DNA from: Abiotrophia defectiva ATCC 49176
Lineage (GTDB): Bacteria > Bacillota > Bacilli > Lactobacillales > Aerococcaceae
Direction: 5' to 3'
NCBI RefSeq assembly: GCF_000160075.2
Contig: NZ_KI535341.1
Span: forward strand, 220,984-284,983
DNA: 64,000 bases
Part shown: in pieces, positions 47,212-55,834 of the stretch
Position numbering within the stretch: position 1 is the first letter of the stretch
Layout: each line of letters starts with the position of its first letter
Program-made: the position numbers and the translations under genes
The notes under the pieces: model-generated
Databases searched by the model: none
What the model saw: the letters and a program-made list of their open reading frames with translations, nothing else
What the model was told of the DNA's origin: nothing

Positions 47212-48390
47212 CTAACTCCGATAGGTCACGCTAGGTGTCAGGCAGTCTTCTAGAATAGCCCGTACATCTTTCGCTGCTAGCGGCACATAGCTAGCCGTCA
47301 GGCGAGGCGCCACACGTTCAGAGATGACATCGAATTTGGCGTCATCGATGCCGACTTCTGGCAGGGTCATGGGCAGGTGGGCCAGGTCTTCGAAGAATTG
47401 GTAAGTAGCTTCGATGCCGGCCTTGGCCATTTGGTATTTATCGGCCTGCTCGGGCACTAGCCAGACGGTGCGGGCATAGTGGGCGAAGCGGTCCACTGTC
47501 TGGTCATTTAAAACATAGGCCATCCAACGCGGGGTCAGAATAGCTAGGCCGACTGCGTGGGTAATGTCATAGTAGGCCGACAGCAGATGCTCAATCGCGT
47601 GACAGGTCCAGGCACCGGCCCGGCCTTTGGAAGTCAGGCCGTTGAGGGCCATGGTGGAAGCCCACATGAGGTTGGCCCGGGCCTCGTAGTCATCAGGATT
47701 CGCCAACGCGACCGGCAGATAGCGGATGCAGCAAGACAGAATAGCCTCGGCTAGGCGTTCTTGGATGAAGGCTTCTTGATGTTGGAAATAATTCTCGAAG
47801 GTATGGGACATGATATCAGCAGTCCCGGAAGCCGTCTGGTAGGCTGAGACCGTGAAGGTGTAGGTCGGGTCGCAGATCGAAGCGTAAGGATAGAGGACAT
47901 AGGCGCCCGTCCCCTTCTTATCATCTGTCTCGAAATTCGTAATGACCGCCCCCGTATTCATCTCGGTCCCGGTCGCTGACAGGGTCAAGACATCAATGAG
48001 CGGCAGGGCTTGTCTAATCTTGCTTGGGTCTAGCACTAGGTCCCAGGCATCCCCCTCATAGCAAGCGGCCGCCGCAATGACCTTGGAGCAGTCAATAGTA
48101 GAGCCACCCCCTACGGCCAGGATAACCTCAATGTCGTGCTCCTTGCAGAGGGCTGCCCCTTGGCGAACGGACTCAATGCGGGGATTAGGTTCCACGCCAG
48201 CTAGCTCCACGATTTGGCAGTCGGACAAGAGCTCCAAAATGGTATCATAGAGGCCTATCTTCTTAATGGAGCCTCCGCCGTAGACCAGGAGGACGCGCCG
48301 GCCCTTGGCCTTGACTAGTTCTGGCAGATGGGAGATTTGGCCACGGCCGAAGTAGAGCTTGGTCGGAATGTCGTAAATAAAGTTATCCAT
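47212..48390 (-). CDS. Iron-containing NAD(P)H-dependent alcohol dehydrogenase (BdhA/YqhD type)
   Basis: 392 aa. Cofactor-binding GGGSTIDCSKVIAAAA near residue 95 and the metal-binding histidine region (MSHTFENYFQH and CHAIEHLLSAYYDITHAVGL) are typical of group III dehydrogenases. It probably reduces aldehydes to alcohols during fermentation. It is downstream of galM on the same strand with a 71-bp gap. The start follows AAAGGAAGAAATTT. Confidence 0.93.
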   Translation of the reverse strand: MDNFIYDIPTKLYFGRGQISHLPELVKAKGRRVLLVYGGGSIKKIGLYDTILELLSDCQIVELAGVEPNPRIESVRQGAALCKEHDIEVILAVGGGSTIDCSKVIAAAACYEGDAWDLVLDPSKIRQALPLIDVLTLSATGTEMNTGAVITNFETDDKKGTGAYVLYPYASICDPTYTFTVSAYQTASGTADIMSHTFENYFQHQEAFIQERLAEAILSCCIRYLPVALANPDDYEARANLMWASTMALNGLTSKGRAGAWTCHAIEHLLSAYYDITHAVGLAILTPRWMAYVLNDQTVDRFAHYARTVWLVPEQADKYQMAKAGIEATYQFFEDLAHLPMTLPEVGIDDAKFDVISERVAPRLTASYVPLAAKDVRAILEDCLTPSVTYRS

Positions 48391-48461
48391 AAATTTCTTC
48401 CTTTCTAGGGTAAAGCTGGGGGAAGGGAAATGAGGAAGCTAGGCTGGCAAGCTCAGTTAGC

Positions 48462-49553
48462 CTACCAAGTTAATTTGAAACAAGTCTCGCTCAGGGCGGG
48501 CTGGTCTGGCGTCAGGACAATCGAGCCCATGTCGGGATGGTGAGGGGCGTCAGGCGCCACCTGGGTTTCGAAGCTGACACCGATATAAGGCACCTGCTCC
48601 TTGCCACCCAAGATAAGGCCTGGAACTTGGTGGTTATGGGTATAGATGACCGCGCATGGCCGGTCGGTCCAAACCTTGACCTGGCGACCGCTAGCCGGCT
48701 CGATTAAAGTGCCTTGAGGTGCGACTTCCTGGCCATGGCCCAAGGCATGGGCCTGGCCGACTGGCACCGGGGCATCCAAGACATAGGCATGGTCCAGCCC
48801 ATTCCCCCGGATGGCTAGCTGCTCTTCCTGAGGGTGGCGGTCATTGACCTGGCCTAAGGTCTGGTCCGCTAAACGCAAGTCCAAGCCTGGATGCTGATCC
48901 AAGGCCCAAGTCCCCCCTAGGGGCAGGCCAGCTGGGGTCAGCGGAATCATGTGGCTGGCCTCAACTTGTAAGATATGGTTAGTGATGGGCGCTTGAGCAT
49001 TGCCGTTGAGATTGAAGTAAACATGGTTGGTCGGGTTCCAATAGCTAGGCGCATCGATGCTAGCCTCATAGCGAACGGTCCAGCAATTGTCCTGGTCCAG
49101 GCTATGGATGACCCGGGCTGACAAGTTACCTGGATAGCCATTGTGGCCAGCTGGGTCCACTAGGCTGAAGATGACGGAGACTTGGTCCGCTCCCTCTTCA
49201 ATTTCATAGTCCCAGTTAGCAAGATCTAGGCCCTCTGGTCCCCCATGCAAATGGGTAGTTCCTTCGTTAGGCGTCAAGGCCAAGGCTTCCTGCCCTAAGC
49301 TCAAAGGCTCAGGCCCAATGCGGCCGGCTACCCGTCCCACTGTGGCCCCATAATAGGTATGGTAAGTGGCTTCGTCCTCTAAATGGGTCAGACTGAGAAT
49401 CAAGGATTCCCGCCCATTTTGACTAGGAATTGACAGGTCACTAATTCGGGCGCCCAGGGTGCAGAAGCTTGCCCGTAAGCCCTGCTGATTTTCTACCAGA
49501 ATTTCCGTGACTTTTTTATCTGTAAAATTTTTTGATATTTCCTTTACATACAT
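48462..49553 (-). CDS. galM: Aldose 1-epimerase (galactose mutarotase)
   Basis: 363 aa from the ATG after ACGGAGGAATTCAAG; an in-frame extension to 49622 has no site. Family motifs: YYGATVGRVAGRIGP near 75, TTHLHGGPEGL (catalytic His), and NPTNHVYFNLNG with the second His near 180. It interconverts alpha and beta anomers of galactose or glucose, which suits the nearby lacZ operon although they are not linked. A cre-like site overlaps its promoter. Confidence 0.9.
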   Translation of the reverse strand: MYVKEISKNFTDKKVTEILVENQQGLRASFCTLGARISDLSIPSQNGRESLILSLTHLEDEATYHTYYGATVGRVAGRIGPEPLSLGQEALALTPNEGTTHLHGGPEGLDLANWDYEIEEGADQVSVIFSLVDPAGHNGYPGNLSARVIHSLDQDNCWTVRYEASIDAPSYWNPTNHVYFNLNGNAQAPITNHILQVEASHMIPLTPAGLPLGGTWALDQHPGLDLRLADQTLGQVNDRHPQEEQLAIRGNGLDHAYVLDAPVPVGQAHALGHGQEVAPQGTLIEPASGRQVKVWTDRPCAVIYTHNHQVPGLILGGKEQVPYIGVSFETQVAPDAPHHPDMGSIVLTPDQPALSETCFKLTW

Positions 49554-49567
49554 CTTGAATTCCTCCG

Positions 49568-49581
49568 TTAAACCGTTTACA
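49568..49581. promoter_or_regulatory. cre-like site in the galM promoter
   Basis: On the minus strand TGTAAACGGTTTAA matches the CcpA cre consensus at 13 of 14 positions. It lies immediately downstream of TATAGTTATATT (-10 region), with a TTGTCT -35 box 18 bp further up, and upstream of the ribosome site. Catabolite repression of galM and the dehydrogenase is expected. Confidence 0.65.
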
Positions 49582-49659
49582 ATATAACTATACCACTTTT
49601 TAGCACCATGAGACAACAGCAAAAATCATGGAACTTGGCCTGCTAACCAATATTTTGGA

Positions 49660-49740
49660 GAAGTTTAATTAAAATTTAATGGGAAACTCAATGGTACGGG
49701 TTCCAATTTTAATTTAAATGGTGTATTATTATAGTAGAAC
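49660..49740 (+). promoter_or_regulatory. AT-rich inverted repeat and promoter region of the AraC gene
   Basis: AATTAAAATT (about 49668-49677) and AATTTTAATT (about 49709-49718) are inverted copies flanking TGGGAAACTCAATGG. A TATTAT/TATAGT -10-like box follows near 49726-49736. This may be an AraC-family binding region for autoregulation or for divergent galM. Confidence 0.4.
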
Positions 49741-49780
49741 ATTGCACGTTCGCTCAAAAACAGAAAGGAGATTGCTTTTT

Positions 49781-50596
49781 ATGTATATTTCGAATGTAAA
49801 TTCTGCATCAGTCAAGCTAACTTCGATTACAACTCAGCAATTACCTGCCAACGAGCATCACAAAATAGCATCAGAAGATTTATTAATTTTCTATGTTAAC
49901 AAAGGCGCGGGTATTTGTCACTCAGAATATGAACAACACGAGATTAAGAAGCGTGATGTCATTATCCTGAACCCAGGCACCACCATTACCCTTGATCCAA
50001 TTCGGAAGATTGACTGGATCTGCATTGCCCTATCCGGTGTTGTCTTCACTTCCTCACAGGAAGCCAACTCTAGCTCACAATTATTTGTGGCATCCCATCC
50101 TAACCCAACTCTCAAGTACTACTTGGACTTGGCTCTGATTGAAGAGTCCAACCGTTTCCGCGGTTCCGACCTCATCATGAAAAAGTTGATTGAGTGTGTG
50201 ATGATTCATCTCTTACGTCACAACGAATTATCAATCAAGGACGCCAGCCTCCAAGCTAAGCATAATGAGATTGACGTGCTCCAAAATTATATCCGCAAGA
50301 ACTACTCTAAGAAGATTACCTTGGAAGAGTTGTCTGACTTGGTGGATATCAATAAATACTACCTGATTCGCCTCTTCAAGCAACAAACTGGCTTGTCACC
50401 AATTGACTACCTGATTCACGTTCGCTTAGAAGAAGCAGAGAAGCTATTGGCTAAGTCTAACATTACCGTCTCTGATATCTCAGACCGGGTTGGCTTCCAC
50501 TCACCTTCTCACTTCTCCAAGACCTTCAAGGAGAACAACCACTGTACGCCTTCTCAATACCGCAAACGCTACTCAGCTAACACGGTGCCATTATAA
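49781..50596 (+). CDS. AraC-family transcriptional regulator
   Basis: 271 aa from the ATG after AGAAAGGAGATTG. An N-terminal sensing domain (LLIFYVNKGAGICHSEYEQH, then IILNPGTTITLDP) is followed by a C-terminal AraC domain: ITLEELSDLVDINKYYLIRL and ITVSDISDRVGFHSPSHFSK, ending KENNHCTPSQYRKRY. It is divergent from galM/adh and is a candidate controller of that pair. No sugar specificity can be inferred. Confidence 0.92.
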   Translation: MYISNVNSASVKLTSITTQQLPANEHHKIASEDLLIFYVNKGAGICHSEYEQHEIKKRDVIILNPGTTITLDPIRKIDWICIALSGVVFTSSQEANSSSQLFVASHPNPTLKYYLDLALIEESNRFRGSDLIMKKLIECVMIHLLRHNELSIKDASLQAKHNEIDVLQNYIRKNYSKKITLEELSDLVDINKYYLIRLFKQQTGLSPIDYLIHVRLEEAEKLLAKSNITVSDISDRVGFHSPSHFSKTFKENNHCTPSQYRKRYSANTVPL

Positions 50597-50613
50597 GGCT
50601 AAATTTGACTTTT

Positions 50614-50641
50614 ATCCCTGCTGCGGCAGGGATTTTTTTTA
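50614..50641 (+). terminator. Intrinsic terminator of the AraC gene
   Basis: ATCCCTGC-TGCG-GCAGGGAT followed by TTTTTTTT. Confidence 0.92.
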
Positions 50642-50654
50642 TGCCACAAATACA

Positions 50655-50683
50655 AGAAGAGCGCCCGACTGAGTCGAGCGCCC
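50655..50683 (-). terminator. Probable terminator of the flavin-reductase/ApbE unit
   Basis: On the minus strand GGGCGCTCGAC pairs with GTCGGGCGCTC and is followed by TTCTTGTATTTG, a modest T-rich tail, 20 bp beyond the stop. Confidence 0.6.
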
Positions 50684-50702
50684 TTGTCATTAATAGGCTT
50701 AA

Positions 50703-51950
50703 TTAGTTGCTGGCGCCAGAAGTAGCGTCAGCATGGCCGCCGCCGCCACCGTGGCTGTCTGGCGCATCAGAAGCACCAGAAGTCGCATCGGCATGGCCGC
50801 CACCGTGTGGGCCAGGGGCAACAGTGCCGTTACCGCCAACGAGGCGTTGACCAGTAGATTGTAAGTACCAGTCTAACCATGGTTGGAAGTTGAAGACAAT
50901 CTCGTTGATCCCAGCGTAAGACCCATCTGGGTAGTACATAGCTTGGTAGTTGTGGGTGTTAATAACCCCTTCAGGTGAACCCGGTACGATAGTCCGTACG
51001 TATTCTTGGTCCCCGTTACGGAGAACCCCAACTACCCACTCAACGTTCTTCATCCGCGCAGCAGGCAAGGAGTTGTGAACGGTTGATAAGCGGCTACCTG
51101 ATTGAGATGGCACGCGTTTAGCGAACATGGTGTTAGGATCTTGGTGAGCGTTGTTGTAGTAGAGGAATTGGTTGTTATCATCGGCATAAGTCAGCTCGAA
51201 AGGCATAGCCTTAAGGAACATGTCGATTTGGTTAACGGTCAGAATCCCGTGGTCTAACTTGACGTAAGTATCGCCAGAGACTGCCCCTACAAGCTCAGCT
51301 GCTTTTTCTACCCATTCTGGATCATCTGGATCCACCCCTTGGATGGTAGTCGCGATTGGGTTAGTTACATCTAAGTCTTCAGGCTCGATTGGTTTTGGTT
51401 TCTTCAATTTAGAAACGACCTCCACATACTTAACGAAGTTATCCAAGCAAGAGCCTAAGAACTTAACCGTGCCTTCGTTGGTGATGTTACCGTTCAAGTC
51501 GAAGGCTTCTTTGGCTTTACCTAATAGGAATTCATTCCCTGGTAAGGTATAAGCGTTCACCCCTGGCGCGTCCAAGATCTTGCGTAGGTGAACTTGGGCA
51601 CGTGAAGTCCCTTGATCATGGTAGGAAGCCCCTACGATCATGACAGGTTTGCTTTCAAATGGGTGTACTTCATAAGACAACCATTCCAAGACATTCTTCA
51701 AAGCTGCCGTAATGGTGTGGTTGTGTTCTGGGGTTGCGATAATGACCCCATCCGCACGTGTGATTTTGTTGTATAAGAAACGAAGTTGGAAGCTATCATC
51801 CCATTTGCTTTCTTGATTGAAGAGAGGTACTTCATCAATTTCCAACACTTCTAATTCGAATTTGAGTTTGAATTCCCGGCGGATAAACTCTAATAATTTA
51901 CGGTTATAGGATTGTTCAGCGTTTGAACCAACAAGTCCGACAAATTTCAT
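50703..51950 (-). CDS. NADPH-dependent FMN reductase fused to a PAS-like domain with a Gly/His-rich tail
   Basis: 415 aa. Residues 1-190 are a flavodoxin-fold FMN reductase (VGLVGSNAEQSYNRKLLEF, GVIIATPEHNHTITAALKN, MIVGASYHDQGTSRAQVHLR). Residues ~215-370 look like a PAS_10/DUF438-type domain (PFELTYADDNNQFLYYNN; KNVEWVVGVLRNGD). The last ~40 residues contain two copies of GGGHADATSGAS. Cytosolic, no signal peptide. With a second reductase and ApbE downstream it belongs to a flavin redox unit; the electron acceptor is unknown. Confidence 0.85.
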   Translation of the reverse strand: MKFVGLVGSNAEQSYNRKLLEFIRREFKLKFELEVLEIDEVPLFNQESKWDDSFQLRFLYNKITRADGVIIATPEHNHTITAALKNVLEWLSYEVHPFESKPVMIVGASYHDQGTSRAQVHLRKILDAPGVNAYTLPGNEFLLGKAKEAFDLNGNITNEGTVKFLGSCLDNFVKYVEVVSKLKKPKPIEPEDLDVTNPIATTIQGVDPDDPEWVEKAAELVGAVSGDTYVKLDHGILTVNQIDMFLKAMPFELTYADDNNQFLYYNNAHQDPNTMFAKRVPSQSGSRLSTVHNSLPAARMKNVEWVVGVLRNGDQEYVRTIVPGSPEGVINTHNYQAMYYPDGSYAGINEIVFNFQPWLDWYLQSTGQRLVGGNGTVAPGPHGGGHADATSGASDAPDSHGGGGGHADATSGASN

Positions 51951-51977
51951 AGTTTTCTTCCCTTCTCGTCACGTATG

Positions 51978-52586
51978 TTATAGGTTTTCCCAGTCAAAGT
52001 TTTCCGCTTCTTTGTGGAGCAGATCTTGCGCGCTTTTCAGCTTTTGCGTAATCTTCACGAATAAACGGAAATCATCGAAGATGGCGTCTAATTTCTTAAT
52101 GGTGTCTAGGTCAATCAGGTTGCCCTTCTTGTCAAAGGCCTGTAAGGAGTGTGACAAGAGGAATTCTGAACCAGGCATCACGTTAGCCTTCAATTCTGGG
52201 GAGTCCAGGATTTGGCGTAATTGTAATTGAGCCCGTGAAGAACCTAAGGTCCCGTAAGAAGCCCCGGTAATCATAACTGGTTTATTCAAGAGTGGGTAAA
52301 TCCCATAAGAGAGCCAAGCCAAGGCGCTCATTAAGACCGCTGGAATAGCGTGGTCGTATTCAGGTGTCCCGATGATAACCCCATCAGCTGCATCGATTTT
52401 AGCCGCAATTTCCTTAACGAGCTCTGGAACTTGCTTGTCAGCTGGTTTGTTGAAGAGTGGGATATCTTGAATCTCAACGAGTTCGATTTCTGCCTTATCA
52501 GCAAAATGCTTCTGCATGTATTGAAGCAAACGACGGTTAGTGGAACGTTGGAAGTTAGTCCCAACAAGTGCAATAAATTTTGTCAT
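51978..52586 (-). CDS. NADPH-dependent FMN reductase
   Basis: 202 aa flavodoxin-fold reductase: FIALVGTNFQRSTNRRLLQY at the start, GVIIGTPEYDHAIPAVLMSA and MITGASYGTLGSSRAQLQLR in the middle. It is paralogous to the first domain of the downstream gene and only 27 bp away, so the pair arose by duplication. It reduces FMN or a flavoprotein with NAD(P)H. Confidence 0.92.
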   Translation of the reverse strand: MTKFIALVGTNFQRSTNRRLLQYMQKHFADKAEIELVEIQDIPLFNKPADKQVPELVKEIAAKIDAADGVIIGTPEYDHAIPAVLMSALAWLSYGIYPLLNKPVMITGASYGTLGSSRAQLQLRQILDSPELKANVMPGSEFLLSHSLQAFDKKGNLIDLDTIKKLDAIFDDFRLFVKITQKLKSAQDLLHKEAENFDWENL

Positions 52587-52613
52587 AAGTGTTCCTCTCT
52601 ATACTTAGAATGT

Positions 52614-53561
52614 TCAGTCTCGCTTGAGACCGGAAGTATGGTAGATGTGTTGGTCTTGGGTGACTAAGACAGCCTCTAGACCGGTCTGAGCCTCGACCTG
52701 GGCCAGGATATCCGCTGGCATGTCGCCAAAGAGGCGAGTTGTCCAGATTTCGCAATCGACGGAATGCTGGGCAATAATGGTCAGGCTGGCAATGGGGCTG
52801 GTCATAGGATAACCCGTCTGGCGATCCAGTATGTGGTGGTAGGTCTGACCTCCGCGCGATAGGGTCCGCTCATAGATGCCTGAGGTCACCACCGATTGGT
52901 CCACAATAGGCAAGACCATGAGGTGTTGGCCCCGTGCCGCCAAGGGATTCTGAATGCCAATCTGCCAAGCTTGCTGCCGGTCTTGATTCTGGCCAATGGT
53001 CAGAATATTACCGCCTAAGTCAATCAAGGCTGATTGGACTCCCTGCGCTAACAAGAAATCCTTGAGGCGGTCGGCGATATAACCTTTGGCTAGGGCGCCA
53101 AGGTCCAGCTTCATGCCGGGCAAGGCCAGCTGGACTTCCAACTTGTCCTCATCCATGAGGATATTGGCTGGGTCCGTGAGGGCCAAGGCCGCTTGAATTT
53201 CCTGTGGGCTTGGGACGCGGGCATCTTTAAAGCCAATCCGCCAGGTTTGGACCAAGGGCCCTATGGCGATATTGAGATGGCTACCAGGGGCTAGGCTGTG
53301 GGTCCGTCCCAGTTGAATGAGCTCGAAGAGCTCGGGATGAACGGTCACTGGGGCCAAGCCTGCTTGCAGGTTGACCTGCATGAGCTCCGAGCGCGCATCA
53401 TTGGCACTAAAGCGCATATTATAGGTATGTAGACGTTCTTCCACCGCATCGAGGAGGCTCGGATCTTCCGAGTCTGCCAGTGAAATGGCAATTGTCGCAC
53501 CCATCAAATGAATGACACGTTTGATATAAGGCAATTCACCACTCCCCTCCGTGTTATACAA
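52614..53561 (-). CDS. apbE: FAD:protein FMN transferase
   Basis: 315 aa from a TTG with AGGAG seven bases ahead; a second TTG at 53534 with GGAGGGGAG would give 306 aa. Family motifs: MGATIAISLAD, DLGALAKGYIADRLKDF and LIDLGGNILTIGQN (FAD and metal site), HHILDRQTGYPMTSPIASL. ApbE links FMN covalently to a Thr/Ser of partner flavoproteins. No lipobox or signal peptide is evident, so it may act in the cytosol. It heads the flavin-reductase unit; its target protein is not encoded in the window. Confidence 0.9.
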   Translation of the reverse strand: MYNTEGSGELPYIKRVIHLMGATIAISLADSEDPSLLDAVEERLHTYNMRFSANDARSELMQVNLQAGLAPVTVHPELFELIQLGRTHSLAPGSHLNIAIGPLVQTWRIGFKDARVPSPQEIQAALALTDPANILMDEDKLEVQLALPGMKLDLGALAKGYIADRLKDFLLAQGVQSALIDLGGNILTIGQNQDRQQAWQIGIQNPLAARGQHLMVLPIVDQSVVTSGIYERTLSRGGQTYHHILDRQTGYPMTSPIASLTIIAQHSVDCEIWTTRLFGDMPADILAQVEAQTGLEAVLVTQDQHIYHTSGLKRD

Positions 53562-53619
53562 ACATCCACTCCTATTATAGCACCCTTACAGCGTTTTCAC
53601 AAGTTATTCTAGAACCAAT

Positions 53620-53720
53620 CCTGAGGGTGGGCTAATCTGCCACCTAGCTGAGCTAAGTCCTTGCTTGCAAGGGGGGCCGAAGGTGGCGCTAGTTAGAGTA
53701 GAGAGCCACTAGGAATCCTT
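53620..53720. other. Imperfect inverted repeat upstream of ApbE, nothing recognised
   Basis: GCCACCTAGC... and ...GAAGGTGGC bracket an inner palindrome CCTTGCTTGCAAGG. It is not an FMN riboswitch; the conserved core elements are absent. No coding frame is credible in 53562-53839. Confidence 0.35.
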
Positions 53721-53778
53721 CGCCCATCAGCTTAAATTTAGGGCTAGAGCGACTTTGTCCTTAAGCATTTTTAGGCAA

Positions 53779-53809
53779 AGAAAAACAGTAAACCGAATGG
53801 TTTACTGTT
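53779..53809 (-). terminator. Intrinsic terminator of the SAP-domain gene
   Basis: On the minus strand AACAGTAAACC-ATTC-GGTTTACTGTT followed by TTTCTTTG. Confidence 0.85.
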
Positions 53810-53839
53810 CTGTCTTTGCTTTAATCAGTTGGGCCTTGC

Positions 53840-54454
53840 CTACTGGCGATAGTCTTTTATCTTATCTTCGTAGTCCCTTAAGAGATTGCTTGAATAGATT
53901 TTTTCCTTGTCCGAATCTCTGACTTCTTTCCAGAGAATGGCCGCTACTTTTAACTTGTTTGAGTAGTGGCCACTGTTTTTATCGGCGCAGAAATCCTTTA
54001 AAAACTGATTCCATTGACAAACAGAATGATCATACTTGGCATAATCTGATTGGCCATAATAGACCTTCAGCAAGTCCTGGATGGTAAAGTTGCGGTCTTT
54101 TTCGCTTTTGACTTTCCGCCAGGCAGTCGCCATATCCGCCGTAAATTTAAAGGGCGAGACGCCCGTCACAGTAGCGAAATATTCTCTGAACTTGGCATTA
54201 AAGGAAAAACCACATTCAAGTAAGGGACTATCTAAGCTAATATTTTCAACCTGCTTCTTGACCTTTTTTCTTGGTGATTTCTTAATGAAATGGCCTTTGA
54301 AGTAGGCTTCAATAATGTGGTTGAGTTCTTGTTTGGTCCCTCTGTATTCTAATCCTAAGGACTTGCAGATCTGTGACATTTCTTCACGGTACCAATAGTA
54401 TTTATTAAACTGATCAAATGATGCAATTTTATCAAAGTCGGGTCTCGATTCCAT
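53840..54454 (-). CDS. SAP-domain DNA-binding-like protein
   Basis: 204 aa. The N-terminal ~65 residues (FNKYYWYREEMSQICKSLGL, then GTKQELNHIIEAYFKG) fit the SAP-type helix-extension-helix found at the start of a widespread Firmicutes family. The rest (FNAKFREYFATVTGVSPFKF; DLLKVYYGQSDYAKYDHSVC) is characteristic of the same family but of unknown function. It has its own terminator and a GGAG site, so it is monocistronic. Confidence 0.75.
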   Translation of the reverse strand: MESRPDFDKIASFDQFNKYYWYREEMSQICKSLGLEYRGTKQELNHIIEAYFKGHFIKKSPRKKVKKQVENISLDSPLLECGFSFNAKFREYFATVTGVSPFKFTADMATAWRKVKSEKDRNFTIQDLLKVYYGQSDYAKYDHSVCQWNQFLKDFCADKNSGHYSNKLKVAAILWKEVRDSDKEKIYSSNLLRDYEDKIKDYRQ

Positions 54455-54533
54455 CCGTTCTTTAGCTCCTCAACACTAATTTGCTTTGTCATCTCTCCAT
54501 CATGTCCTTAGGCAAACACACTCAATAGGCGCT

Positions 54534-55832
54534 TTAGAGGCTGACCACAAAGCGGATGACCCCGTCCTTGTAATGGACGCTGATTTTGCCCCGATGCAGG
54601 CTGACAATGTTTTGGGCCATGGACAGGCCGATGCCGTAGCCTTGGGCGGGCTTGGCCTCCCCTCCTGCTGGCGCCGAGTCTGAGTCTGACTCCTCTGGGC
54701 TCGCCACTTGTCGGGTGCGGGACTGGTCGGACCGATAGAAGCGGTCGAAGAAGAGACGATAGTCCTGGCCCTGGCCGGCGGCATAATCGTTGGAGACGGT
54801 TAGAACCGCCCGCCCCTTTCTCAGCCAAGGCTTGTAGTTGGCCAGTTGCAGGCGCACAGTCCCCTGAGGGTCGCAGTACTTGCGGGCATTGTCCAGAAGG
54901 ATGCTGACCAGTTCATAGAGGTCGTCGGGCACCCCTTGCAGGCTGATGCCTTCTTGAATGTCGGCCTCATAATGCAGGCCTTCTTGTTCCCAAAGGGCCG
55001 ACATGTTGTGGGAGACCCGTTGGACTAGTTGGCTAAAGTCCACCGTGACAGGTGCCTGGTCCTTGCGTTCTTCTAGCCGGGCCAGGCGGATTAATTTAGC
55101 AATCAAATGATCTAGGCGGACGACCTGATCCTTGGTGCTCTGGGTCCATTCGGTTTCGCCAGTCAAGAGCTCCTGCAGCTCATTATTGGCCGCAATGACC
55201 GCCAGTGGCGTCTTGAGCTCATGGCCGGCATTAGTAATGAAGGCGCGTTGCTTGTCATAATTGCGGACAAAGGGCCGGATGGCCAGGCCCGAGAAGATGG
55301 TCACCACCACCACAAAGGCCAGCCAGCTGATGGCTGCGATTTGGATGGAGAGGACCAGGAGGGCCCAACGGTCACGGAAGGCCTGAGTGGTCTCGAAGAA
55401 GACGACCAGGCGCTCCGTCTCGGAGACGGGACTAATGCGATAGGAGAAGTAGCGCCCATCTTCTTCCAGATAGCCCCGGTCGCGGAAGGATTGCAGGCCC
55501 GACTGATCCACAAAGCCTTGAATTTGTTCCGAGGTCAGGTGGTTGGCCGTACCCGGATTAATAATGGCCTCGTTGGCCTTGATGCGGGCGCTAAAGTAGT
55601 TAAAGTTATAGAGGGTCCCCTGGCTGACAAACTGGCGGTCAAAGGTCTGGCGGTTCTCATTGGTGTCGGGGATGGTCCCATTATTTTCCGTCAATAAGTC
55701 TAGCACGGCCTGAATATCGTGCTCGGTCTGCAGGTAGCGGACCGTGTTGATGACGCCGACTAGGGTCATGAGGATGAGGGTAATAGCCAGAGTCGTAATG
55801 GCGATAAATTGGAAACGCAGCTTGCGGAACAT
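54534..55832 (-). CDS. Sensor histidine kinase
   Basis: 432 aa. Two membrane helices (residues ~8-28 and ~165-190) flank an extracytoplasmic sensor of ~130 residues. The H-box is ITNAGHELKTPLAVIAANNE, followed by the ATPase with N-box LLDNARKYCDP, a G-box GYGIGLSMAQNIV, and a small spacer carrying acidic/Ala repeats. It phosphorylates the response regulator encoded 2 bp upstream. The stimulus is not inferable. Confidence 0.94.
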   Translation of the reverse strand: MFRKLRFQFIAITTLAITLILMTLVGVINTVRYLQTEHDIQAVLDLLTENNGTIPDTNENRQTFDRQFVSQGTLYNFNYFSARIKANEAIINPGTANHLTSEQIQGFVDQSGLQSFRDRGYLEEDGRYFSYRISPVSETERLVVFFETTQAFRDRWALLVLSIQIAAISWLAFVVVVTIFSGLAIRPFVRNYDKQRAFITNAGHELKTPLAVIAANNELQELLTGETEWTQSTKDQVVRLDHLIAKLIRLARLEERKDQAPVTVDFSQLVQRVSHNMSALWEQEGLHYEADIQEGISLQGVPDDLYELVSILLDNARKYCDPQGTVRLQLANYKPWLRKGRAVLTVSNDYAAGQGQDYRLFFDRFYRSDQSRTRQVASPEESDSDSAPAGGEAKPAQGYGIGLSMAQNIVSLHRGKISVHYKDGVIRFVVSL

Positions 55833-55834
55833 GG

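Noticed and set aside
53620-53720. FMN riboswitch upstream of the flavin genes
   Set aside because: The conserved AGGGCAG...GACCGGCGGT core elements are missing on both strands.
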